Part shown: positions 55,447 through 62,943 of the stretch, one piece after another | Layout: every line of letters begins with the position of its first letter | How positions within the stretch are numbered: position 1 is the stretch's first letter | NCBI RefSeq assembly: GCF_000521785.1 | Contig: NZ_JALZ01000013.1 | Span: 1 to 64,000 of the forward strand | DNA length: 64,000 bases | Reading direction: 5' to 3' | Source: Roseivivax halodurans JCM 10272 | GTDB taxonomy: Bacteria; Pseudomonadota; Alphaproteobacteria; Rhodobacterales; Rhodobacteraceae | Position numbers and translations under genes: made by a program | Notes under the pieces: generated by a model | What the model was told of the DNA's origin: nothing | Seen by the model: only the letters and a program-made list of their open reading frames with translations | Database searches by the model: none

Positions 55447-55476
55447 AAAACCCCCGAAGGCATCCGCCCCGGGGGT
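55447..55476 (-). terminator. Intrinsic terminator after rpsU
   Basis: On the minus strand ACCCCCG (55476-55470) pairs with CGGGGGT (55456-55450), followed by TTTACTTTG. The 13-base loop is long. It lies 35 bases after the rpsU stop and also between two convergent genes. Confidence 0.65.
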
Positions 55477-55510
55477 CGTCATTCTCATCGCTGTTCGGAA
55501 GTGCCGCTCC

Positions 55511-55717
55511 TCAGAGCATGCCTTCGCGCTGCGCCTTCTTGCGTGCCAGTTTACGGGCACGGCGGATCGCTTCGGCCTTCTCGCGCGCTTTCTTCTCAGA
55601 CGGCTTTTCGAAATGTTGCTTGAGCTTCATTTCACGAAAGACGCCTTCGCGCTGGAGCTTCTTCTTCAGGGCCCGGAGGGCCTGATCGACGTTGTTGTCG
55701 CGAACGCTAACCTGCAT
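55511..55717 (-). CDS. rpsU: 30S ribosomal protein S21
   Basis: S21 (68 residues) is a small basic 30S protein near the anti-Shine-Dalgarno end. The signature [20 protein letters not shown] and the basic KARE-rich C-terminal helix are clear. ATG 55717 gives the family start, although the frame is open 95 codons upstream. GAAAGGTGG precedes it, with a spacing of 11 bases. It is monocistronic, with its own promoter and terminator. Confidence 0.96.
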   Translation of the reverse strand: MQVSVRDNNVDQALRALKKKLQREGVFREMKLKQHFEKPSEKKAREKAEAIRRARKLARKKAQREGML

Positions 55718-55770
55718 GTGGTTGTCACCACCTTTCTGAGTTGGAGTTGCAAGGAAATGCAGGAGGTGGC

Positions 55771-55799
55771 CGTATAGCAAAGCATCGCTAGCTTGTCCA
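55771..55799 (-). promoter_or_regulatory. Promoter for rpsU
   Basis: On the minus strand TGGACA (55799-55794) and TATACG (55776-55771) are separated by 17 bases. It gives a leader of about 50 bases. It is among the best promoter matches in the window. Confidence 0.62.
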
Positions 55800-55842
55800 G
55801 TGCCCGGCCCGGGCACCCGAAGCGAGGCCAGAGGAGCGAAAG

Positions 55843-56511
55843 ATGACAGAAGATCCGAAGGATGCGCTGATCGATGCGGCGCTGATGCACGTGCCGTTCG
55901 ACGGCTGGTCCGAGACGACCTTTCGCGCCGCTGCCGAGGATGCCGGGGTCGCGCCCGCCGTGGCGCGCGGACTCTTCCCGAGAGGCGCGGTGGACCTCGC
56001 ACTCGCTTTCCATGCGCGGGGCGACCGGCGCATGGTGGAGCGGCTCCAGTCCATGTCGCTCGACGGCCTGCGATACCGGGACAAGGTCGCCCGCGCGGTC
56101 CGGACCCGGATCGAGGCGAGCGAGGACAGGGAGGCCGTTCGACGCGGCATGACGTTGTTTTCGTTGCCGATGTACGCGGCGGACGGAACGCGGGCGCTGT
56201 GGAACACGGCGGATGCGATCTGGACCGCGCTCGGCGACACGTCGGAGGATTTCAACTGGTACACCAAGCGGGCGACGCTCTCGGGGGTCTATTCCTCGAC
56301 CGTGCTCTATTGGCTGGGGGACGATTCGCCCGGAAGTCACGAGACGTGGTCGTTTCTCGACCGGAGGATCGACGACGTGATGCGGATCGAGACGGCCAAG
56401 GCGAGTGTGCGGAAAGTGCCGTTTATGGGAAAGCTGATGGACCTGCCGAACAGGTTCGTCGGGCGGCGTCCGAAGCCGCGGGACGATATTCCCGGGCAGC
56501 AGCGGCAGTAA
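55843..56511 (+). CDS. coq9: COQ9 family ubiquinone-biosynthesis protein
   Basis: This 222-residue protein is a bacterial COQ9: a TetR-like helical fold that binds lipids and helps Coq7-type hydroxylation in ubiquinone synthesis. The N-terminal helix-turn-helix remnant ([47 protein letters not shown]) and the C-terminal [25 protein letters not shown] lipid-pocket segment are diagnostic. ATG follows GAGCGAAAG. It lies divergent from rpsU. Confidence 0.9.
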   Translation: MTEDPKDALIDAALMHVPFDGWSETTFRAAAEDAGVAPAVARGLFPRGAVDLALAFHARGDRRMVERLQSMSLDGLRYRDKVARAVRTRIEASEDREAVRRGMTLFSLPMYAADGTRALWNTADAIWTALGDTSEDFNWYTKRATLSGVYSSTVLYWLGDDSPGSHETWSFLDRRIDDVMRIETAKASVRKVPFMGKLMDLPNRFVGRRPKPRDDIPGQQRQ

Positions 56512-56548
56512 AACTTCCTGATAACAAGCGCATACGGTGGCGCGGTGA

Positions 56549-56564
56549 CGTGACGAGGGTCACG
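56549..56564. promoter_or_regulatory. Short dyad upstream of the quinone oxidoreductase gene
   Basis: CGTGACGAGGGTCACG is a perfect 6-bp inverted repeat with a four-base centre, 40 bases before the GTG start. It could be an operator or only a small hairpin. Confidence 0.3.
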
Positions 56565-56604
56565 GCTTGTCGGTGTGGCGTGAAAGAGAACGAGGAGACG
56601 AGCG

Positions 56605-57588
56605 GTGAGCGAGACGATGCGAGTGGTGGAAATCAGCCAGTCCGGCGGGCCCGAGGTCCTGAAGCCAGCGGAGCGCGAGATACCGGCTCCGGGTCATGGC
56701 CAAGTCCTTATCAAGATTGCCTATTCCGGCGTGAACCGGCCTGATGCGTTGCAGCGGGCGGGGATGTACGCGCCGCCGCCCGAGGCGAGCGATCTGCCCG
56801 GGCTCGAGGCGGCGGGAGAGATTGCCGCGGTCGGGCCGGGTGTCGACGATCTCGAGGTCGGAGACGAGGTCTGCGCGCTTCTGCCGGGGGGCGGATACGC
56901 CGAGTACGCTGTCACGCCGGCGGCGCATTGTCTGAGCGTTCCCAAGGGGATGGACCTCAAGCTTGCGGCGTGCCTGCCCGAGACGTACTTCACCGTCTGG
57001 TCCAACGTCTTCCAGCGCGGACGTCTTCAGGCGGGGGAGACGTTCCTCTGCCACGGCGGCTCGTCGGGGATCGGGACGACGGCGATCCAGCTTGCCCGGC
57101 ATTTCGGCGCGCGGGTCTTCACCACCGCCGGATCACCCGAGAAATGTACGAAATGTAAGGAACTCGGCGCGGAACGTACGATAAATTACCGCGAAGAGGA
57201 CTTCGTCGAGGTTCTGAAGGCCGAAGGCGGCGCCAACCTCATCCTCGACATGGTCGGGGGCGGCTACATCAAGCGCAACCTGCAGGCTCTGGCCGTCGAG
57301 GGGCGGCTGGTGATGATCGCCTTCCTGTCGGGGCCGAAGGCCGAGATCAATTTCGCGCCGGTGATGGCCAAACGGCAGACGATCACCGGATCGACGCTGC
57401 GGCCGCAGAGCGATCTGGCCAAGGCGCGGATCGCCGAGAGCCTCAAGGCGCATGTCTGGCCGCTGCTCGAGGCGGGGACGGTGGGGCCGATCATGGATCT
57501 GGAATTCCCGCTCGAGAAGGCGGCGGAGGCCCATGCGCGGATGGAAGGGTCGGACCATATCGGCAAGATCGTTTTGAAGGTCGCGTGA
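56605..57588 (+). CDS. NAD(P)H-quinone oxidoreductase, PIG3/TP53I3-like
   Basis: This 327-residue MDR-family enzyme resembles PIG3-type quinone oxidoreductases: PGHGQVLIKIAYSGVNRPDALQRAG at 28-53, and the nucleotide site HGGSSGIGTTAIQLA near 145-160. There is no zinc lobe. It uses NADPH to reduce quinones by one electron in characterised relatives. It starts with GTG 56605 after CGAGGAGACGAGC. The next gene begins 17 bases downstream. Confidence 0.88.
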   Translation: MSETMRVVEISQSGGPEVLKPAEREIPAPGHGQVLIKIAYSGVNRPDALQRAGMYAPPPEASDLPGLEAAGEIAAVGPGVDDLEVGDEVCALLPGGGYAEYAVTPAAHCLSVPKGMDLKLAACLPETYFTVWSNVFQRGRLQAGETFLCHGGSSGIGTTAIQLARHFGARVFTTAGSPEKCTKCKELGAERTINYREEDFVEVLKAEGGANLILDMVGGGYIKRNLQALAVEGRLVMIAFLSGPKAEINFAPVMAKRQTITGSTLRPQSDLAKARIAESLKAHVWPLLEAGTVGPIMDLEFPLEKAAEAHARMEGSDHIGKIVLKVA

Positions 57589-57605
57589 GCGAGGGAGGAC
57601 AAGAC

Positions 57606-58580
57606 ATGGCAAAGACGGTGATCATCGAGGAGCCCGGCGGGCCCGAGGTTCTCAAGGTCGTGGACCGCGAGGTGGGCGAGCCGGGACCGGGCGAGATCCG
57701 CATCCGCCACGAGGCCTGCGGACTCAACTACATCGACGTCTACCAGCGCACGGGGCTCTACAAGATGGAGATGCCGCACGCGCTCGGCATGGAGGCGGCG
57801 GGCATCGTCGAGGCGGTGGGCGAGGGGGTCACGCATCTCGCGCCCGGCGACCGCGCGGCCTATGCCTCGGCGCCTCCGGGCGCCTATTGCGAGGCGCGGG
57901 TGATGCCCGCCACTCAGGTCTGTCCGCTGCCCGAGGCGATCTCCTTCGAGGACGGCGCGGCGATGATGCTCCAGGGCATGACGGTGCAGTACCTCTTTCA
58001 CCGCACGACGCCCCTCGGGCCCGGCGACACGGTGCTGTTTCACGCCGCGGCGGGCGGCGTCGGGCTCATCGCCTGCCAGTGGGCGAAGTCCGAGGGCATC
58101 CGGCTGATCGGGACGGCTGGGACGGACGAGAAATGCCGGCTGGCCGAGGAGCACGGCGCCGATACCTGCATCAACTACCGCGATGCCGACTGGGTGCAGA
58201 AGGTGAACGAGCTGACCGATGGCAAGGGCGTGCAGGCGGTCATGGACGGTGTCGGCAAGGACACGTTCATGGGCTCGCTCGACTGCCTCGCGCCGCTCGG
58301 CATGATGATGTCCTTCGGCAATGCCTCGGGGCCGGTGCCGCCGTTCGAGATCGCGACGCTCGGCGCGAAGGGGTCGCTCAAGATCACGCGGCCGACGCTC
58401 TTCACCCATATCGCCGATCACGAGACCTGTCAGGAGATGGCGCGGATGCTCATGGAGAAGGTCGGCAGCGGTGCGGTGAAGATCCGCGTCGATCAGCGCT
58501 TCCCGCTCGACCAGGTGGCGGAGGCGCACCGTGCGCTGGAAGCCCGCAAGACCACCGGCTCGACCATCCTGACGGTCTGA
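57606..58580 (+). CDS. Quinone oxidoreductase, QorA-like
   Basis: This 324-residue MDR-family enzyme resembles QorA/zeta-crystallin: GEIRIRHEACGLNYIDVYQRTGLYKMEMPHALGMEAAG, followed by the nucleotide site HAAAGGVGLIACQWAK. It reduces quinones with NADPH in relatives. ATG 57606 follows GGGAGGACAAGAC; an earlier GTG at 57585 overlaps the previous gene but has no better site. It forms a likely two-gene unit with the PIG3-like gene. Confidence 0.9.
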   Translation: MAKTVIIEEPGGPEVLKVVDREVGEPGPGEIRIRHEACGLNYIDVYQRTGLYKMEMPHALGMEAAGIVEAVGEGVTHLAPGDRAAYASAPPGAYCEARVMPATQVCPLPEAISFEDGAAMMLQGMTVQYLFHRTTPLGPGDTVLFHAAAGGVGLIACQWAKSEGIRLIGTAGTDEKCRLAEEHGADTCINYRDADWVQKVNELTDGKGVQAVMDGVGKDTFMGSLDCLAPLGMMMSFGNASGPVPPFEIATLGAKGSLKITRPTLFTHIADHETCQEMARMLMEKVGSGAVKIRVDQRFPLDQVAEAHRALEARKTTGSTILTV

Positions 58581-58645
58581 GCGCGGCGGTCACAAGCGCG
58601 TCAGCGTGGCTGGCGCGGACGACGGGGCGGGATAAGAAAGGTCCC

Positions 58646-58972
58646 ATGCGACTGATCCGCCTCGTTCTTGCGACCGTTCTGATGGGTGCCCTGCTGCCGT
58701 GGGGCGCTCTCGCGCGCGATCTCCCGCCGCAGGCGCGGGCCGTCTCCGTAGCCGCCGAAGACGCCGCGGTCGCCGCCCCCTCGGTGGCGCATGAAAAACG
58801 GTGCCGGCTTGCAGGCTCTCTCGGGGCGGCCTGCACCCCGGCGGTCCTGTCCGATCCGGCAAGGGTGGAGGATCCATCGACCTTCGCCCCCGGACATTTC
58901 GTGGCGGAGGGTGCCTGGCCGGCCCGGTCGCGCGGCGATGCGCCGCCACGAGATCCGCCCCGCCCGGTCTGA
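58646..58972 (+). CDS. Small exported hypothetical protein
   Basis: This 108-residue protein has a signal peptide (MRLIRLVLATVLMGALLPWGALA) and a low-complexity mature part rich in Ala, Pro and Arg, with two cysteines (KRCRLAG and AACTPAV). I do not recognise a family. AGAAAGGTCCC precedes ATG 58646. It lies between qorA-like and the L,D-transpeptidase gene. It could be a real but fast-evolving periplasmic protein; the reading is the least certain among the gene calls here. Confidence 0.5.
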   Translation: MRLIRLVLATVLMGALLPWGALARDLPPQARAVSVAAEDAAVAAPSVAHEKRCRLAGSLGAACTPAVLSDPARVEDPSTFAPGHFVAEGAWPARSRGDAPPRDPPRPV

Positions 58973-58982
58973 ACCCACAATC

Positions 58983-59003
58983 GCGCGACCGCTCCGGTCG
59001 CGC
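58983..59003 (+). terminator. Hairpin before the L,D-transpeptidase gene
   Basis: GCGCGACC (58983-58990) pairs with GGTCGCGC (58996-59003) around a GCTCC loop. It has no T-tail and lies 11 bases after the preceding stop. Confidence 0.35.
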
Positions 59004-59032
59004 CAGCCGTTCAGACCCTGAAGGATCCCCAT

Positions 59033-59725
59033 ATGAACCGTAGAAGCTTTGTCGCGCTCGGCGCGGCGTCGGCCCTTGTCGCCTGCGCCCGTCCCGAGCC
59101 CGCCCCCATCCCATCGGTGGCCGAGGCGCCGCCCACCCGAAGCCTGCCCGCGCATTACGGTGCGATAACGGATGAGCCTTTTCCGATTGCGGCGATCGAT
59201 CCCGCTGCCTTGCCGCCCGAGCACTGGCGGCGCGAGGTCGTAAATCCGTGGCCGGACCGGCCGCGCGGCGACATCGTCGTAGATCCCGACCGGGCGGTGC
59301 TGCACTTCGTCGAGAGCCGCGACCGGGCCATGCGCTATTCCTGCAGCGTCGGCGCCCAGGGGTTCGACTGGGAAGGGACCGCGCGGCTGCAATTCCGCCG
59401 CGAATGGCCGCGCTGGAAGGTGCCCGAGACCATGATCGCGCGGCAGCCCGAGCTCGAGCCCTATTCGGCCGCGAACGGGGGGATGGATCCGGGCCCGGGC
59501 AACCCGCTCGGGGCGCGGGCGCTCTATCTCTTCCGCAACGGCAAGGACACGCTCTACCGGGTGCACGGGGATGCCGTTCCCGAGGAGCTCGGGCACGCCG
59601 TGTCGTCGGGCTGCATCCGGATGCTGAACCACGACGTGATCGAGCTCTACGAGCGCGCGGTTCACGGGGCCTCGGTGACGGTGCTGCCGTCGATGCGGCC
59701 GAAGGGGATGGCGTCGGTCTACTGA
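59033..59725 (+). CDS. L,D-transpeptidase (YkuD family) lipoprotein
   Basis: This 230-residue protein has the L,D-transpeptidase (YkuD) site: His178 in YRVHGD and Cys194 in SSGCIRM, with a Tyr/Gly-rich linker between. Such enzymes cross-link peptidoglycan 3-3 or attach lipoproteins. The N-terminus MNRRSFVALGAASALVAC has both an RR motif and a lipobox (LVAC, Cys18), so it is probably an acylated lipoprotein, possibly exported by Tat. It lies next to, and convergent with, purD. Confidence 0.88.
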   Translation: MNRRSFVALGAASALVACARPEPAPIPSVAEAPPTRSLPAHYGAITDEPFPIAAIDPAALPPEHWRREVVNPWPDRPRGDIVVDPDRAVLHFVESRDRAMRYSCSVGAQGFDWEGTARLQFRREWPRWKVPETMIARQPELEPYSAANGGMDPGPGNPLGARALYLFRNGKDTLYRVHGDAVPEELGHAVSSGCIRMLNHDVIELYERAVHGASVTVLPSMRPKGMASVY

Positions 59726-59742
59726 CCGGCGGGGCAGGGCGC

Positions 59743-61008
59743 TCAGCCGAGCGCCCGCCACCCGATGTCGCGGCGGAACATGCCCTCGGGCCAGTCGACC
59801 GCATCGACGAGCGCGTAGGCGCGGTCGCGCGCCTCGGTCAGGGTCGTGCCGCGGGCGGTGCAGTTGAGCACGCGGCCGCCCGCAGCGACGACGCGGTCGC
59901 CGTCTCTCGCGGTGCCGGCATGGAAGGTGACCTGCCAGCTGTCCTCGGGCAGGTCCCCGAGGCCGCCGATCGCGCTGCCCTTGACGTAGGCGCCGGGATA
60001 GCCCTTGGCGGCCATCACCACGGTCATCGCGTGATCCTCGGCCCAGTGCACCCGGGCCTCGGCGAGCCGGCCCTCGGCGCAGGCATGGATGAGGTCGAGC
60101 GCCTGCGCGCCGAGCCGCATCATCAGCACCTGGCATTCGGGATCGCCGAAGCGGACGTTGTATTCGACGAGCCGCGGCGCACCGTTCTCGATCATCAGGC
60201 CCACGTAGAGCACGCCGGAATAGGGCGTGCCGCGGCGGGCCATCTCGGCCATGGTGGGCTCGACGATCTCGCGGAGCGCGCGGGCCTCGACCTCGGGCGT
60301 CATGACGGGGGCCGGGGAATAGGCGCCCATGCCGCCGGTATTCGGCCCGGTGTCGCCCTCGCCGATGCGCTTGTGATCCTGAGCGGTGCCGATCGGCAGG
60401 CAGGTCTCGCCGTCGACGAGGACGAAGAACGAGGCCTCCTCGCCGGTCATGAACTCCTCGATCACCACTTCCGCGCCCGCCGAGCCGAGGCTGCCGCCGA
60501 ACATGTCGTCTATGGCGGCGAGCGCCTGCGCTTTGGTCTCGGCGACGACGACGCCCTTGCCCGCGGCGAGGCCGTCGGCCTTGACGACGATGGGGGCGCC
60601 GTGCGCGCGGATGTGGGCGCGGGCGGCCCCAGCGTTGTCGAAGCGGGCATAGGCGGCGGTGGGAGCGCCCACAGCGGCGCAGATCTCCTTGGTGAAGGCC
60701 TTGGAGGCCTCGAGTTCCGCGGCGGCGGCGGAGGGGCCGAAGACGAGGAGGCCCGCCTCGCGCAGCCGCTCGCCGACGCCCGCGGCGAGCGGCGCCTCGG
60801 GGCCTATGATGACGAGGTCGATGTTGTTCTCGCCAACGAATTCGGCGACCGCGCCGCCATCCTCGATGTCGAGCCGCGCGCAGGTCGCGATCTCGGCGAT
60901 GCCCGCGTTGCCCGGCGCCACGATCAGCTTGTCGCATTTGGGGTTCTGCAGCGCTGCCCAGGCGAGCGCATGCTCCCGTCCGCCGCCACCGAGGATGAGG
61001 ATGTTCAT
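59743..61008 (-). CDS. purD: Phosphoribosylamine--glycine ligase
   Basis: PurD (421 residues) makes glycinamide ribonucleotide from phosphoribosylamine, glycine and ATP in purine synthesis. The signature [19 protein letters not shown], the ATP-grasp [19 protein letters not shown] and the metal site [19 protein letters not shown] are complete. GGAGGCCCCC precedes the ATG. It is single and divergent from xseA. Confidence 0.96.
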   Translation of the reverse strand: MNILILGGGGREHALAWAALQNPKCDKLIVAPGNAGIAEIATCARLDIEDGGAVAEFVGENNIDLVIIGPEAPLAAGVGERLREAGLLVFGPSAAAAELEASKAFTKEICAAVGAPTAAYARFDNAGAARAHIRAHGAPIVVKADGLAAGKGVVVAETKAQALAAIDDMFGGSLGSAGAEVVIEEFMTGEEASFFVLVDGETCLPIGTAQDHKRIGEGDTGPNTGGMGAYSPAPVMTPEVEARALREIVEPTMAEMARRGTPYSGVLYVGLMIENGAPRLVEYNVRFGDPECQVLMMRLGAQALDLIHACAEGRLAEARVHWAEDHAMTVVMAAKGYPGAYVKGSAIGGLGDLPEDSWQVTFHAGTARDGDRVVAAGGRVLNCTARGTTLTEARDRAYALVDAVDWPEGMFRRDIGWRALG

Positions 61009-61133
61009 GGGGGCCTCCGTCTTGCCTGCGCCCGTCTCCTAGCGGCGGGGGTGGTGCCGCACAAGACGACGTGACCGGCTTTCGCCCCGGCGTCGGCGGC
61101 GTTACCCTGCGCGCGAACGGGCGCGGAGGCGAC

Positions 61134-62675
61134 ATGGACCTGATCGAGGACGAGGGCGGCAACACGCCCGAATTCACCGTCTCGGAGCTTTCGGGCGCGG
61201 TGAAGCGGGTGATCGAGGGCGAGTTCGGTCATGTCCGCATCCGCGGCGAGATCGGACGGGTGTCGCGGCCGCGCTCAGGGCACATCTACCTCGATCTCAA
61301 GGACGACCGGTCGGTCATCTCGGGCGTGATGTGGAAGGGCGTCGCCGCGCGCGTCGAGACCCAGCCCGAGGAAGGGCTCGAGGTGATCGCGATCGGGCGG
61401 CTGACCACGTTCCCCGGCCAGTCGAAATACCAGATCGTCATCGAGGAGATCCGCCCCGCAGGGCAGGGCGCGCTGATGGCAATGCTGGAGAAGCGCAAGG
61501 CGATGCTGGAGGCCGAGGGGCTCTTCGCCCCCGAGCGCAAGCGCCCGCTGCCCTACCTGCCCGAGGTGATCGGTGTGGTGACCTCCCCCTCGGGCGCGGT
61601 GATCCGCGACATCCTGCACCGGCTGCGCGAGCGGTTTCCGCGCAAGGTGCTGATCTGGCCGGTGGCGGTGCAGGGCGCGGCCTGCGCGCCGGAGGTCGCG
61701 CGCGCCATCGCCGGGTTCAACGCGCTCTCGCCGGGCGGAGCGCTGCCGCGGCCCGACGTGCTGATCGTCGCGCGCGGGGGCGGGTCGGTCGAGGACCTCT
61801 GGGGCTTCAACGAGGAGGTGGTGGTCCGCGCCGCCGCTGCGTCGGAGATCCCGCTGATCTCTGCGGTGGGCCACGAGACCGACACGACGCTCATCGACTT
61901 CGCCTCCGACCGCCGCGCGCCGACGCCGACGGCCGCGGCCGAGATCGCGGTGCCGGTGCGCCGCGATCTGCTGGCCTGGACCGGCGAGATGCAGGTGCGG
62001 ATGGCGCGGGCGGCGAATTACCGTCTGGAGGTGCGCGGCCAGCGACTGCGCGACCTCTCCCGCGCGCTGCCGCGGCCCGAGACGCTGCTCGACGCGGCGC
62101 GCCAGCGGCTCGACTGGAGCTCCGAGCGGCTGCCCGCGGCGCTTGTCCGCGGCGTGCAGACCCGCAGGCTTGCGCTCACCGAAGCGGCAGGCTCGCTGCG
62201 ACCCGGATTGCTCCGCGCCCGTGCCACCGAAGGCGCGCGGAGCGTCTCGCAATGGAGCGCGCGCCTCGCTCCCGCGCATCTGCGCCTTGTTGCGGCGAGA
62301 CGCGAGCGCCTCGGGCGCGTCTCGGACCGGCTCGGCGGACGCGCGATCCGTGCCGAGATCGGGCAGGGCGCGGAGCGGCTTGCAAACCTTTCGCGCAGGC
62401 TCGACGCCGTTTTTGCCGAAGGGACACGCACGCAGCGCAGCCGGCTCGACGCGCTCGACCGCCTCCGCGAGACGCTGGGCTATCGCGAGACCTTGCGGAG
62501 AGGCTACGCGGTCGTGCGGGGCGACGGACATGTGGTGACCGGAAAGGCCGCGGCCGAGGCCGCTTCGGGCCTCGAGATCGAGTTCCATGACGGCCGTCTG
62601 CGCCTCGGCGGCGGCAGCCCGCCGAAGAAGGCGGCACAGAAGGGCAAGGCGCCGGAGCAGGGGTCTCTTTTCTGA
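61134..62675 (+). CDS. xseA: Exodeoxyribonuclease VII large subunit
   Basis: XseA (513 residues) is the catalytic subunit of ExoVII, a single-strand-specific exonuclease in mismatch repair and topoisomerase-damage repair. The N-terminal OB fold (about 10-110), the catalytic core with the RGGGSVEDLWGFNEE motif and the GHETDTTLIDFASDRRAPTPTAAAE block, and the long C-terminal coiled coil are present. ATG 61134 follows GGAGGCGAC. xseB is not adjacent. A repeat element follows. Confidence 0.94.
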   Translation: MDLIEDEGGNTPEFTVSELSGAVKRVIEGEFGHVRIRGEIGRVSRPRSGHIYLDLKDDRSVISGVMWKGVAARVETQPEEGLEVIAIGRLTTFPGQSKYQIVIEEIRPAGQGALMAMLEKRKAMLEAEGLFAPERKRPLPYLPEVIGVVTSPSGAVIRDILHRLRERFPRKVLIWPVAVQGAACAPEVARAIAGFNALSPGGALPRPDVLIVARGGGSVEDLWGFNEEVVVRAAAASEIPLISAVGHETDTTLIDFASDRRAPTPTAAAEIAVPVRRDLLAWTGEMQVRMARAANYRLEVRGQRLRDLSRALPRPETLLDAARQRLDWSSERLPAALVRGVQTRRLALTEAAGSLRPGLLRARATEGARSVSQWSARLAPAHLRLVAARRERLGRVSDRLGGRAIRAEIGQGAERLANLSRRLDAVFAEGTRTQRSRLDALDRLRETLGYRETLRRGYAVVRGDGHVVTGKAAAEAASGLEIEFHDGRLRLGGGSPPKKAAQKGKAPEQGSLF

Positions 62676-62714
62676 CGCCGGCTTGCCGGCCGCTGACGTC
62701 GAACCGCCTCCGGC

Positions 62715-62738
62715 GGGAGTATTTTTGCCAAGAAGAAG
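62715..62738 (+). repeat. CAAGAAGAAG repeat element, copy C (after xseA)
   Basis: Forty bases after the xseA stop: GGGAG, TATTTTTGC and CAAGAAGAAG, preceded by short GC stems (GCCGGCTTGCCGGC). Orientation is that of xseA. The form is nearly identical to copy D. Confidence 0.7.
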
Positions 62739-62853
62739 GAGGGGTGTCCTTTGGCAATGCCACAGGGCAACGTCAGGGTCACGCGTGCCGGAACCTATCG
62801 TTCACGCGTGAGAAATCGGAACCGGGTTCCGTGAGTCTCGTTGAGGTCGGACG

Positions 62854-62879
62854 AAAAAAGAGCCCCGGATGGGGCTCTT
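62854..62879 (-). terminator. Intrinsic terminator for the fatty-acid-oxidation gene
   Basis: On the minus strand AAGAGCCCC (62879-62871) pairs with GGGGCTCTT (62866-62858), followed by TTTT. It lies about 65 bases after the gene and beyond repeat copy D, so copy D itself is not the terminator. Confidence 0.8.
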
Positions 62880-62883
62880 AGCT

Positions 62884-62931
62884 CTTCTTCTTGGCGAAAA
62901 TACTCCGGGGGTCCGGGGGCAGAGCCCCCGG
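62884..62931 (-). repeat. CAAGAAGAAG repeat element, copy D (after the HACDH gene)
   Basis: On the minus strand: hairpin CCGGGGGC / GCCCCCGG (62913-62931), then GGAGTATTTTCGC and CAAGAAGAAG (to 62884). It begins 12 bases after the stop of the 3-hydroxyacyl-CoA dehydrogenase gene and precedes a true terminator. Confidence 0.7.
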
Positions 62932-62943
62932 CCTTCGTTCGGG

